64,000 bases of DNA from Acanthornis magna. Taxonomy: Eukaryota > Chordata > Aves > Passeriformes > Acanthizidae. How positions within the stretch are numbered: the first letter of the stretch is position 1; each line of letters starts with the position of its first letter. The notes under the pieces are model-generated. The model did not search any database, was not told the origin of the DNA, and saw only the letters and a program-made list of their open reading frames with translations. The stretch covers positions 9,115,001 to 9,179,000 of the forward strand of contig JAWUZG010000056.1 of NCBI GenBank assembly GCA_036785705.1, read 5' to 3'. The position numbers and the translations under genes were made by a program. Below, piece after piece: positions 24,971 to 36,800 of the stretch.

Positions 24971-26399
24971 CCTAGGCTTAGCATTAGGAGATCTAAAGGG
25001 CCTCGAGCTCCAGGAACACCAAAGCTGGAAAGGGCCTGCCAAGGCAAACGCGGCAAGGCCCCATCATGGCTGCTCCCACACCTTTCTGATCTGGACACCC
25101 CACATGGGTGGGCACCTCAGCCCCTGCCACCAGCTGCCATTTGGCCTAGTGTTAGGGTTGAGTGATTTAAAGAGTTACAAGCTCTGGGAACACTGGGGCT
25201 GGAAAGGGCCTGCCAAGGCCATTGCAACAGTGCCCCAACATTGCTGCTCCTCCATCTTTCTGATAGGGAAAACCTAGGTACTGGGCTCGGGTAATTAACT
25301 AGGCTAGGGTTAGGGTTACGCCTAGGGTTAGGGTTAGGAGATCTAAAGGGCCTCGAGCTCCAGGAACACCAGGGCTGGAAAGGGCCTGCCAAGGCAAACG
25401 CGGCAAGGCCCCATCATGGCTGCTCTCACACCTTTCTGATCTGGACACCCCACATGGCTGGGCACCTCAGCCCCTGCCACCAGCTGCCATTTGGCCTAGA
25501 GTTAGGGTTGAGAGACCTAAAGAGACTCGAGCTCTGGGAACACTGGGGCTCGAAAGGGCCTGCCAAGGCCATCGCAGCAGTGCCCCAACATTGCTGCTCC
25601 CACACCTTTCTGATAGGGAAAACCCAGGCATTGGGCTTGGGTAAATAACTAGGTGTAGGCGTAGGAGTATGCCTAGGCTTAGCATTAGGTGATCTAAAGG
25701 GCCTCGAGCTCCAGGAACACCAAAGCTGGAAAGGGCCTGCCAAGGCAAACGCGGCAAGGCCCCATCATGGCTGCTCCCACACCTTTCTGATCTGGACACG
25801 CCACAGGGTTGGGCACCTCGGCCCCTGCCACCAGCTGCCATTTGGCCTAGTGTTAGGGTTGAGAGATCTAAAGAGACTCGAGCTCTGGGAACACTGGGGC
25901 TGGAAAGGGCCTGCCAAGGCCATCACAGCAGTGCCCCAACACTGCTGCTGCCACACCTTTCTGATGGGGAAAACCCAGGCATTGGGCTTGGGTAAATAAC
26001 TAGGTGTAGGGGTAGGGTTATGCCTAGGCTTAGCATTAGGAGATCTAAAGGGCCTCGAGCTCCAGGAACACCAAAGCTGGAAAGGGCCTGCCAAGGCAAA
26101 CGCGGCAAGGCCCCATCATGGCTGCTCCCACACCTTTCTGATCTGGACACGCCACAGGGTTGGGCACCTCGGCCCCTGCCACCAGCTGCCATTTGGCCTA
26201 GTGTTAGGGTTGAGAGATCTAAAGAGACTCGAGCTCTGGGAACACTGGGGCTGGAAAGGGCCTGCCAAGGCCATCGCAGCAGTGCCCCAGCATTGCTGCT
26301 CCTCCATCTTTCTGATAGGGAAAACTTAGGTACTGGGCTTGGGTAATTAACTAGGCTAGGGTTAGGGTTACACCTAGGGTTAGGGTTAGGAGATCTAAA

Positions 26400-28900
26400 G
26401 GGCCTCGAGCTCCAGGAACACCAGGGCTGGAAAGGGCCTGCCAAGGCAAACGCGGCAAGGCCCCATCATGGCTGCTCTCACACCTTTCTGATCTGGACAC
26501 CCCACATGGGTGGGCACCTCGGCCCCGGCCACCAGCTGCCATTTGGCCTAGAGTTAGGGTTGAGAGATTTAAAGAGTTACAAGCTCCGGGAACACTGGGG
26601 CTGGAAAGGGCCTGCCAAGGCCATCGCAACAGTGCCCCAACATTGCTGCTCCTCCATCTTTCTGATAGGGAAAACCAAGGTACTGGGCTCGGGTAATTAA
26701 CTAGGCTAGGGTTAGGGTTACGCCTAGGGTTAGGGTTAGGAGATCTAAAGGGCCTCGAGCTCCAGGAACACCAGGGCTGGAAAGGGCCTGCCAAGGCAAA
26801 TGCGGCAAGGCTCCATCATGGCTGCTCCCACACCTTTCTGATCTGGACACGCCACAGGGTTGGGCACCTCGGCCCCGGCCACCAGCTGCCATTTGGCCTA
26901 GGGTTAGGGTTGAGAGATCTAAAAAGACTCGAGCTCCTGGAACACTGGGGCTGGAAAGTGCCTGCCAAGGCCATCGCAGCAGTGCCCCAACATTGCTGCT
27001 CCTCCATCTGTCTGATAGGGAAAACCTAGGTACTGGGCTCGGGTAATTAACTAGGCTAGGGTTAGGGTTACGCCTAGGGTTAGGGTTAGGAGATCTAAAG
27101 GGCCTCGAGCTCCAGGAACACCAAAGCTGGAAAGGGCCTGCCAAGGCAAACGCGGCAAAGCCCCAACATGGCTGCTCCCACACCTTTCTGATCTGGACAC
27201 GCCACATGGATGGGCACCTCGGCCCCTGCCACCAGCTGCCATTTGGCCTAGAGTTAGGGTTGAGAGATCTAAAGACCCTCGAGCTCTGGGAACACTGGGG
27301 CTGGAAAGAGCCTGCCAAGGCCATTGCAGCAGTGCCCCAACACTGCTGCTCCTCCGTCTTTCTGATAGGAAAAACCCAGGCATTGGGCTTGGGTAAATAA
27401 CTAGGTGTAGGGGTAGGGTTATGCCTAGGCTTAGCATTAGGAGATCTAAAGGGCCTCGAGCTCCGGGAACACCAAAGCTGGAAAGGGCCTGCCAAGGCAA
27501 ACGCGGCAAGGCCCCATCATGGCTGCTCCCACACCTTTCTGATCTGGACACGCCACAGGGTTGGGCACCTCGGCCCCGGCCACCAGCTGCCATTTGGCCT
27601 AGTGTTAGGGTTGAGAGATCTAAAGAGACTCGAGCTCCTGGAACACTGGGGCTGGAAAGGGCCTGCCAAGGCCATCGCAGCAGTGCCCCAGCATTGCTGC
27701 TCCTCCATCTGTCTGATAGGGAAAACTTAGGTACTGGGCTTGGGTAATTAACTAGGCTAGGGTTAGGGTTACGCCTAGGGTTAGGCTTAGGAGATCTAAA
27801 GGGCCTCGAGCTCCAGGAACACCAGGGCTGGAAAGGGCCTGCCAAGGCAAACGCGGCAAGGCCCCATCATGGCTGCTCCCACACCTTTCTGATCTGGACA
27901 CGCCACAGGGTTGGGCACCTCGGCCCCTGCCACCAGCTGCCATTTGGCCTAGAGTTCGGGTTGAGATATTTAAAGAGTTACAAGCTCCGGGAACACTGGG
28001 GCTGGAAAGGGCCTGCCAAGGCCATTGCAACAGTGCCCCAACATTGCTGCTCCTCCATCTTTCTGATAGGGAAAACCTAGGTACTGGGCTAAGGGAAATT
28101 AACTAGGCTAGGGTTAGGGTTACACCTAGGGTTAGGGTCAGGAGATCTAAAGGGCCTCGAGCTCCAGGAACACCAGGGCTGGAAAGGGCCTGCCAAGGCA
28201 AACGCGGCAAGGCCCCATCATGGCTGCTCCCACACCTTTCTGATCTGGACACCCCACATGGGTGGGCACCTCAGCCCCTGCCACCAGCTGCCATTTGGCC
28301 TAGTGTTAGGGTTGAGAGATCTAAAGAGCCTCGAGCTCTGGGAACACTGGGGCTGGAAAGGGCCTGCCAAGGCCATCGCAGCAGTGCCCCAACATTGCTG
28401 CTCCTCCATCTTTCTGATAGGGAAAACCCTGGTAATGGGCTCAGGTAATTAACAAGGAGTAGGGTTAGGGTTACGTCTAGGCTTAACGTTAGGAGATCTA
28501 AAGGGCCTCAGGCTCCAGGAACACCAGGGCTGGACAGGGCCTGCCAAGGCAAACGCGGCAAGGCCCCATCATGGCTGCTCCCACACCTTTCTGATCTGGA
28601 TACGCCACAGGGTTGGGCACCTCGGCCCCTGCCACCAGCTGCCATTTGGCCTAGTGTTAGGGTTGAGAGATCTAAAGAGACTCGAGCTCCTGGAAAACTG
28701 GGGCTGGTAAGGGCCTGCCAAGGCCATCGCAGCAGTGCCCCAACATTGCTGCTCCTTCGTCTGTCTGATAGGGAAAACTTAGGTACTGGGCTTGGGTAAT
28801 TAACTAGGCTAGGGTTAGGGTTACACCTAGGGTTAGGGTCAGGAGATCTAAAGGGCCTCGAGCTCCAGGAACACCAGGGCTGGAAAGGGCCTGCCAAGGC
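26400..28900 (+). repeat. 14-monomer offset repeat, copy 1 (offset 4,908 bp)
   Basis: This stretch matches about 31.31-33.81 kb at a fixed offset of 4,908 bp. Rare private markers are shared: GGCAAAGCCCCAACATGG near 27,154 and 32,062, CACATGGATGGGC near 27,204 and 32,112, CTAGGGTTAGGGTTGAG in half A near 26,898 and 31,806, and GGAAAGTGCCTGCC near 26,953 and 31,861. The segment crosses the B1/A2 boundary, so the junction itself was copied. Confidence 0.8.
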
Positions 28901-30800
28901 AAACGCGGCAAGGCCCCATCATGGCTGCTCCCACACCTTTCTGATCTGGACACCCCACATGGGTGGGCACCTCAGCCCCTGCCACCAGCTGCCATTTGGC
29001 CTAGTGTTAGGGTTGAGAGATCTAAAGAGCCTCGAGCTCTGGGAACACTGGGGCTGGAAAGGGCCTGCCAAGGCCATCGCAGCAGTGCCCCAACATTGCT
29101 GCTCCTCCATCTTTCTGATGGGGAAAACCCAGGCATTGGGCTTGGGTAAATAACTAGGTGTAGGGGTAGGGTTACACCTAGGCTTAGCATTAGGAGATTT
29201 AAAGGGCCTCGAGCTCCGGGAACACCAAAGCTGGAAAGGGCCTGCCAAGGCAAACGCGGCAAGGCCCCATCATGGCTGCTCCCACACCTTTCTGATCTGG
29301 ACACGCCACAGGGTTGGGCACCTCGGCCCCTGCCACCAGCTGCCATTTGGCCTAGTGTTAGGGTTGAGAGATCTAAAGAGACTCGAGCTCTGGGAACACT
29401 GGGGCTGGAAAGGGCCTGCCAAGGCCATCGCAGCAGTGCCCCAACATTGCTGCTCCTCCATCTTTCTGATAGGGAAAACCCTGGTAATGGGCTCAGGTAA
29501 TTAACAAGGAGTAGGGTTAGGGTTACGTCTAGGCTTAACGTTAGGAGATCTAAAGGGCCTCGAGCTCCAGGAACACCAGGGCTGGAAAGGGCCTGCCAAG
29601 GCAAACGCGGCAAGACCCCATCATGGCTGCTCCCACACCTTTCTGATCTGGACACGCCACATGGGTGGGCACCTCGGCCCCGGCCACCAGCTGCCATTTG
29701 GCTTAGAGTTAGGGTTGAGAGATTTAAAGAGTTACAAGCTCCGGGAACACTGGGGCTGGAAAGGGCCTGCCAAGGCCATCGCAGCAGTGCCCCAACATTG
29801 CTGCTCCTCCATCTGTCTGATAGGGAAAACCTAGGTACAGGGCTCGGGTAATTAACTAGGCTAGGGTTAGGGTTACGCCTAGGGTTAGGGTTAGGAGATC
29901 TAAAGGGCCTCGAGCTCCAGGAACACCAGGGCTGGAAAGGGCCTGCCAAGGCAAACGCGGCAAGGCCCCATCATGCCTGCTCCCACACCTTTCTGATCTG
30001 GACACCCCACATGGGTGGGCACCTCAGCCCCTGCCACCAGCTGCCATTTGGCCTAGTATTAGGGTTGAGAGATCTAAAGAGACTCGAGCTCTGGGAACAC
30101 TGGGGCTGGAAAGGGCCTGCCAAGGCCATCACAGCAGTGCCCCAACATTGCTGCTCCTCCATCTTTCTGATGGGGAAAACCCAGGCATTGGGCTTGGGTA
30201 AATAACTAGGTGTAGGGGTAGGGTTATGCCTAGGCTTAGCATTAGGAGATCTAAAGGGCCTCGAGCTCCAGGAACACCAAAGCTGGAAAGGGCCTGCCAA
30301 GGCAAACGCGGCAAGGCCCCATCATGGCTGCTCCCACACCTTTCTGATCTGGACACGCCACAGGGTTGGGCACCTCGGCCCCTGCCACCAGCTGCCATTT
30401 GGCCTAGTGTTAGGGTTGAGAGATCTAAAGAGACTCGAGCTCTGGGAACACTGGGGCTGGAAAGGGCCTGCCAAGGCCATCGCAGCAGTGCCCCAACATT
30501 GCTGCTCCTCCATCTGTCTGATAGGGAAAACCCTGGTAATGGGCTCAGGTAATTAACAAGGAGTAGGGTTCGGGTTACGTCTAGGCTTAACGTTAGGAGA
30601 TCTAAAGGGCCTCGAGCTCCAGGAACACCAGGGCTGGAAAGGGCCCGCCAAGGCAAACGCGGCAAGGCCCCATCATGGCTGCTCCCACACCTTTCTGATC
30701 TGGACACGCCACAGGGTTGGGCACCTCGGCCCCTGCCACCAGCTGCCATTTGGCCTAGTGTTAGGGTTGAGAGATCTAAAGAGACTCGAGCTCCTGGAAC
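28200..30800 (+). repeat. Block A2: short type A block
   Basis: T3 tails return near 28,450, 29,505 and 30,557. Monomer order matches the 15-monomer unit but jumps from a counterpart of about 9.2 kb to one of about 10.6 kb, omitting four monomers (1,402 bp) without disturbing register. It starts right after a T4-tailed type B monomer (near 28,088) and grades into type B near 30.7-30.9 kb. Confidence 0.7.
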
Positions 30801-33110
30801 ACTGGGGCTGGAAAGGGCCTGCCAAGGCCATCGCAGCAGTGCCCCAACATTGCTGCTCCTCCATCTGTCTGATAGGGAAAACCAAGGTACGGGGCTTGGG
30901 TAATTAACTAGGCTAGGGTTAGGGTTACACCTAGGGTTAGGGTTAGGAGATCTAAAGGGCCTCGAGCTCCAGGAACACCAAAGCTGGAAAGGGCCTGCCA
31001 AGGCAAACGCGGCAAGGCCCCATCATGGCTGCTCCCACACCTTTCTGATCTGGACACGCCACAGGGTTGGGCACCTCGGCCCCTGCCACCAGCTGCCATT
31101 TGGCCTAGTGTTAGGGTTGAGAGATCTAAAGAGACTCGAGCTCTGGGAACACTGGGGCTGGAAAGGGCCTGCCAAGGCCATCGCAGCAGTGCCCCAACAC
31201 TGCTGCTCCCACACCTTTCTGATAGGGAAAACCCAGGCATTGGGCTTGGGTAAATAACTAGGTGTAGGGGTAGGGTTATGCCTAGGCTTAGCATTAGGAG
31301 ATCTAAAGGGCCTCGAGCTCCAGGAACACCAGGGCTGGAAAGGGCCTGCCAAGGCAAACGCGGCAAGACCCCATCATGGCTGCTCTCACACCTTTCTGAT
31401 CTGGACACCCCACATGGGTGGGCACCTCGGCCCCGGCCACCAGCTGCCATTTGGCCTAGAGTTAGGGTTGAGAGATTTAAAGAGTTACAAGCTCCGGGAA
31501 CACTGGGGCTGGAAAGGGCCTGCCAAGGCCATCGCAACAGTGCCCCAACATTGCTGCTCCTCCATCTTTCTGATAGGGAAAACCTAGGTACTGGGCTCGG
31601 GTAATTAACTAGGCTAGGGTTAGGGTTACGCCTAGGGTTAGGGTTAGGAGATCTAAAGGGCCTCGAGCTCCAGGAACACCAGGGCTGGAAAGGGCCTGCC
31701 AAGGCAAATGCGGCAAGGCTCCATCATGCCTGCTCCCACACCTTTCTGATCTGGACACGCCACAGGGTTGGGCACCTCGGCCCCGGCCACCAGCTGCCAT
31801 TTGGCCTAGGGTTAGGGTTGAGAGATCTAAAAAGACTCGAGCTCCTGGAACACTGGGGCTGGAAAGTGCCTGCCAAGGCCATCGCAGCAGTGCCCCAACA
31901 TTGCTGCTCCTCCATCTGTCTGATAGGGAAAACCTAGGTACTGGGCTCGGGTAATTAACTAGGCTAGGGTTAGGGTTACGCCTAGGGTTAGGGTTAGGAG
32001 ATCTAAAGGGCCTCGAGCTCCAGGAACACCAAAGCTGGAAAGGGCCTGCCAAGGCAAACGCGGCAAAGCCCCAACATGGCTGCTCCCACACCTTTCTGAT
32101 CTGGACACGCCACATGGATGGGCACCTCGGCCCCTGCCACCAGCTGCCATTTGGCCTAGAGTTAGGGTTGAGAGATCTAAAGACCCTCGAGCTCTGGGAA
32201 CACTGGGGCTGGAAAGAGCCTGCCAAGGCCATTGCAGCAGTGCCCCAACACTGCTGCTCCTCCGTCTTTCTGATAGGAAAAACCCAGGCATTGGGCTTGG
32301 GTAAATAACTAGGTGTAGGGGTAGGGTTATGCCTAGGCTTAGCATTAGGAGATCTAAAGGGCCTCGAGCTCCGGGAACACCAAAGCTGGAAAGGGCCTGC
32401 CAAGGCAAACGCGGCAAGGCCCCATCATGGCTGCTCCCACACCTTTCTGATCTGGACACGCCACAGGGTTGGGCACCTCGGCCCCTGCCACCAGCTGCCA
32501 TTTGGCCTAGTGTTAGGGTTGAGAGATCTAAAGAGACTCGAGCTCCTGGAACACTGGGGCTGGAAAGGGCCTGCCAAGGCCATCGCAGCAGTGCCCCAAC
32601 ATTGCTGCTCCTCCATCTGTCTGATATGGAAAACTTAGGTATTGGGCTTGGGTAATTACCTAGGCTAGGGTTAGGGTTACGCCTAGGGTTAGGCTTAGGA
32701 GATCTAAAGGGCCTCGAGCTCCAGGAACACCAGGGCTGGAAAGGGCCTGCCAAGGCAAACGCGGCAAGGCCCCATCATGGCTGCTCCCACACCTTTCTGA
32801 TCTGGACACGCCACAGGGTTGGGCACCTCGGCCCCTGCCACCAGCTGCCATTTGGCCTAGAGTTAGGGTTGAGAGATTTAAAGAGTTACAAGCTCCGGGA
32901 ACACTGGGGCTGGAAAGGGCCTGCCAAGGCCATTGCAACAGTGCCCCAACATTGCTGCTCCCCCATCTTTCTGATAGGGAAAACCTAGGTACTGGGCTAA
33001 GGGAAATTAACTAGGCTAGGGTTAGGGTTACACCTAGGGTTAGGGTTAGGAGATCTAAAGGGCCTCGAGCTCCAGGAACACCAGGGCTCGAAAGGGCCTG
33101 CCAAGGCAAA
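30800..33110 (+). repeat. Block B2: type B island inside type A
   Basis: About 6.5 monomers with B markers: GGCAAGACCCCATCATGG joined to GCTCTCACACC near 31,363-31,389, and a T4 tail (AAGGGAAATTAAC) near 33,000. Its right two thirds are the second copy of the 4,908-bp repeat, so the island is explained by duplication of a B1/A2 junction segment. A near-unique CCCCCATC (usually CCTCCATC) occurs near 32,961. Confidence 0.7.
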
Positions 33111-33810
33111 CGCGGCAAGGCCCCATCATGGCTGCTCCCACACCTTTCTGATCTGGACACCCCACATGGGTGGGCACCTCAGCCCCTGCCACCAGCTGCC
33201 ATTTGGCCTAGTGTTAGGGTTGAGAGATCTAAAGAGCCTCGAGCTCTGGGAACACTGGGGCTGGAAAGGGCCTGCCAAGGCCATCGCAGCAGTGCCCCAA
33301 CATTGCTGCTCCTCCATCTGTCTGATAGGGAAAACCGTGGTAATGGGCTCAGGTAATTAACAAGGAGTAGGGTTAGGGTTACGTCTAGGCTTAACGTTAG
33401 GAGATCTAAAGGGCCTCAGGCTCCAGGAACACCAGGGCTGGAAAGGGCCCGCCAAGGCAAACGCGGCAAGGCCCCATCATGGCTGCTCCCACACCTTTCT
33501 GATCTGGATACGCCACAGGGTTGGGCACCTCGGCCCCTGCCACCAGCTGCCATTTGGCCTAGTGTTAGGGTTGAGAGATCTAAAGAGACTCGAGCTCCTG
33601 GAAAACTGAGGCTGGAAAGGGCCTGCCAAGGCCATCGCAACAGTGCCCCAACATTGCTGCTCCTTCATCTGTCTGATAGGGAAAACTTAGGTACTGGGCT
33701 TGGGTAATTAACTAGGCTAGGGTTAGGGTTACACCTAGGGTTAGGGTCAGGAGATCTAAAGGGCCTCGAGCTCCAGGAACACCAGGGCTGGAAAGGGCCT
33801 GCCAAGGCAA
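31308..33810 (+). repeat. 14-monomer offset repeat, copy 2 (offset 4,908 bp)
   Basis: Second copy of the segment at 26.40-28.90 kb. It carries a few private substitutions, for example TCTGATATGGAAAAC near 32,622 and TAATTACCTAGGC near 32,653. Beyond about 33.8 kb the offset to the first copy grows by one monomer to 5,258 bp because of the single-monomer duplication at 33.48-34.18 kb. Confidence 0.8.
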
Positions 33811-36800
33811 ACGCGGCAAGGCCCCATCATGGCTGCTCCCACACCTTTCTGATCTGGATACGCCACAGGGTTGGGCACCTCGGCCCCTGCCACCAGCTGC
33901 CATTTGGCCTAGTGTTAGGGTTGAGAGATCTAAAGAGACTCGAGCTCCTGGAAAACTGAGGCTGGAAAGGGCCTGCCAAGGCCATCGCAGCAGTGCCCCA
34001 ACATTGCTGCTCCTTCATCTGTCTGATAGGGAAAACTTAGGTACTGGGCTTGGGTAATTAACTAGGCTAGGGTTAGGGTTACACCTAGGGTTAGGGTCAG
34101 GAGATCTAAAGGGCCTCGAGCTCCAGGAACACCAGGGCTGGAAAGGGCCTGCCAAGGCAAACGCGGCAAGGCCCCATCATGGCTGCTCCCACACCTTTCT
34201 GATCTGGACACCCCACATGGGTGGGCACCTCAGCCCCTGCCACCAGCTGCCATTTGGCCTAGTGTTAGGGTTGAGAGATCTAAAGAGCCTCGAGCTCTGG
34301 GAACACTGGGGCTGGAAAGGGCCTGCCAAGGCCATCGCAGCAGTGCCCCAACATTGCTGCTCCTCCATCTTTCTGATGGGGAAAACCCAGGCATTCGGCT
34401 TGGGTAAATAACTAGGTGTAGGGGTAGGGTTATGCCTAGGCTTAGCATTAGGAGATTTAAAGGGCCTCGAGCTCCGGGAACACCAAAGCTGGAAAGGGCC
34501 TGCCAAGGCAAACGCGGCAAGGCCCCATCATGGCTGCTCCCACACCTTTCTGATCTGGACACGCCACAGGGTTGGGCACCTCGGCCCCTGCCACCAGCTG
34601 CCATTTGGCCTAGTGTTAGGGTTGAGAGATCTAAAGAGACTCGAGCTCTGGGAACACTGGGGCTGGAAAGGGCCTGCCAAGGCCATCGCAGCAGTGCCCC
34701 AACATTGCTGCTCCTCCATCTTTCTGATAGGGAAAACCCTGGTAATGGGCTCAGGTAATTAACAAGGAGTAGGGTTAGGGTTACGTCTAGGCTTAACGTT
34801 AGGAGATCTAAAGGGCCTCGAGCTCCAGGAACACCAGGGCTGGAAAGGGCCTGCCAAGGCAAACGCGGCAAGACCCCATCATGGCTGCTCCCACACCTTT
34901 CTGATCTGGACACGCCACATGGGTGGGCACCTCGGCCCCGGCCACCAGCTGCCATTTGGCTTAGAGTTAGGGTTGAGAGATTTAAAGAGTTACAAGCTCC
35001 GGGAACACTGGGGCTGGAAAGGGCCTGCCAAGGACATCGCAGCAGTGCCCCAACATTGCTGCTCCTCCATCTGTCCGATAGGGAAAACCTAGGTACTGGG
35101 CTCGGGTAATTAACTAGGCTAGGGTTAGGGTTACGCCTAGGGTTAGGCTTAGGAGATCTAAAGGGCCTCGAGCTCCAGGAACACCAGGGCTGGAAAGGGC
35201 CTGCCAAGGCAAACGCGGCAAGGCCCCATCATGGCTGCTCCCACACCTTTCTGATCTGGACACCCCACATGGGTGGGCACCTCAGCCCCTGCCACCAGCT
35301 GCCATTTGGCCTAGTATTAGGGTTGAGAGATCTAAAGAGACTCGAGCTCTGGGAACACTGGGGCTGGAAAGGGCCTGCCAAGGCCATCGCAGCAGTGCCC
35401 CAACATTGCTGCTCCTCCATCTTTCTGATGGGGAAAACCCAGGCATTGGGCTTGGGTAAATAACTAGGTGTAGGGGTAGGGTTATGCCTAGGCTTAGCAT
35501 TAGGAGATCTAAAGGGCCTCGAGCTCCAGGAACACCAAAGCTGGAAAGGGCCTGCCAAGGCAAACGCGGCAAGGCCCCATCATGGCTGCTCCCACACCTT
35601 TCTGATCTGGACACGCCACAGGGTTGGGCACCTCGGCCCCTGCCACCAGCTGCCATTTGGCCTAGTGTTAGGGTTGAGAGACCTAAAGAGACTCGAGCTC
35701 TGGGAACACTGGGGCTGGAAAGGGCCTGCCAAGGCCATCGCAGCAGTGCCCCAACATTGCTGCTCCTCCATCTGTCTGATAGGGAAAACCCTGGTAATGG
35801 GCTCAGGTAATTAACAAGGAGTAGGGTAAGGGTTACGTCTAGGCTTAACGTTAGGAGATCTAAAGGGCCTCGAGCTCCAGGAACACCAGGGCTGGAAAGG
35901 GCCTGCCAAGGCAAACGCGGCAAGACCCCATCATGGCTGCTCCCACACCTTTCTGATCTGGACACGCCACAGGGTTGGGCACCTCGGCCCCTGCCACCAG
36001 CTGCCATTTGGCCTAGTGTTAGGGTTGAGAGATCTAAAGAGACTCGAGCTCCTGGAACACTGGGGCTGGAAAGGGCCTGCCAAGACCATCGCAGCAGTGC
36101 CCCAACACTGCTGCTCCCACACCTTTCTGATAGGGAAAACCCAGGCACTGGGCTTGGGTAAATAACTAGGTGTAGGGGTAGGGTTATGCCTAGGCTTAGC
36201 ATTAGGAGATCTAAAGGGCCTCGAGCTCCAGGAACACCAAAGCTGGAAAGGGCCTGCCAAGGCAAACGCGGCAAGGCCCCATCATGGCTGCTCCCACACC
36301 TTTCTGATCTGGACACGCCACAGGGTTGGGCACCTCGGCCCCTGCCACCAGCTGCCATTTGGCCTAGTGTTAGGGTTGAGAGATCTAAAGAGACTCGAGC
36401 TCCTGGAACACTGGGGCTGGAAAGGGCCTGCCAAGGCCATCGCAGCAGTGCCCCAACATTGCTGCTCCTCCATCTGTCTGATAGGGAAAACTTAGGTACT
36501 GGGCTTGGGTAATTAATTAGGCTAGGGTTAGGGTTACGCCTAGGGTTAGGCTTAGGAGATCTAAAGGGCCTCGAGCTCCAGGAACACCAGGGCTGGAAAG
36601 GGCCTGCCAAGGCAAACGCGGCAAGGCCCCATCATGGCTGCTCTCACACCTTTCTGATCTGGACACGCCACAGGGTTGGGCACCTCGGCCCCTGCCACCA
36701 GCTGCCATTTGGCCTAGTGTTAGGGTTGAGAGATCTAAAGAGACTCGAGCTCCTGGAACACTGGGGCTGGAAAGGGCCTGCCAAGACCATCGCAGCAGTG

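Larger units (their letters stand above)
9870..25950 (+). repeat. Large segmental copy X (~16.1 kb)
   Basis: Marker order here is repeated at about 33.71-46.28 kb. The offset is 23,838 bp at first, then 22,085, 21,734 and 20,332 bp. The steps equal 5, 1 and 4 monomers (1,753, 351 and 1,402 bp), all in register. Correspondence ends near 25.95 kb, where the T1 monomer at 26,020 (ACCAAAGCTGG, GGCAAGGCC) no longer resembles its expected partner at 46,353 (ACCAGGGCTGG, GGCAAGACC). The segment spans the A1/B1 boundary. Confidence 0.8.
18400..28200 (+). repeat. Block B1: type B monomers, dimeric alternation
   Basis: Tail T3 disappears and B markers appear: GTAGGCGTAGGAGTATG (near 18,646, 21,801, 23,554, 25,658), the CCCTAA-loop dyad (from 18,923), and the T4 tail (near 20,379 and 28,088). 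T1 tails fall at 21,112, 21,813, 22,865, 23,566, 24,267 and 24,968, steps of 701-702 bp or 1,052 bp, so T1 and non-T1 monomers tend to alternate. The tail at 22,164 breaks the alternation and shifts its phase by one monomer. The left boundary is placed to within about 200 bp. Confidence 0.75.

Noticed and set aside
27950..27970. RNA polymerase III B-box-like GAGTTCGGGTTGAG
   Set aside because: It is a single-monomer substitution of GAGTTAGGGTTGAG, does not match the B-box consensus, and has no A box or tRNA-like fold around it.
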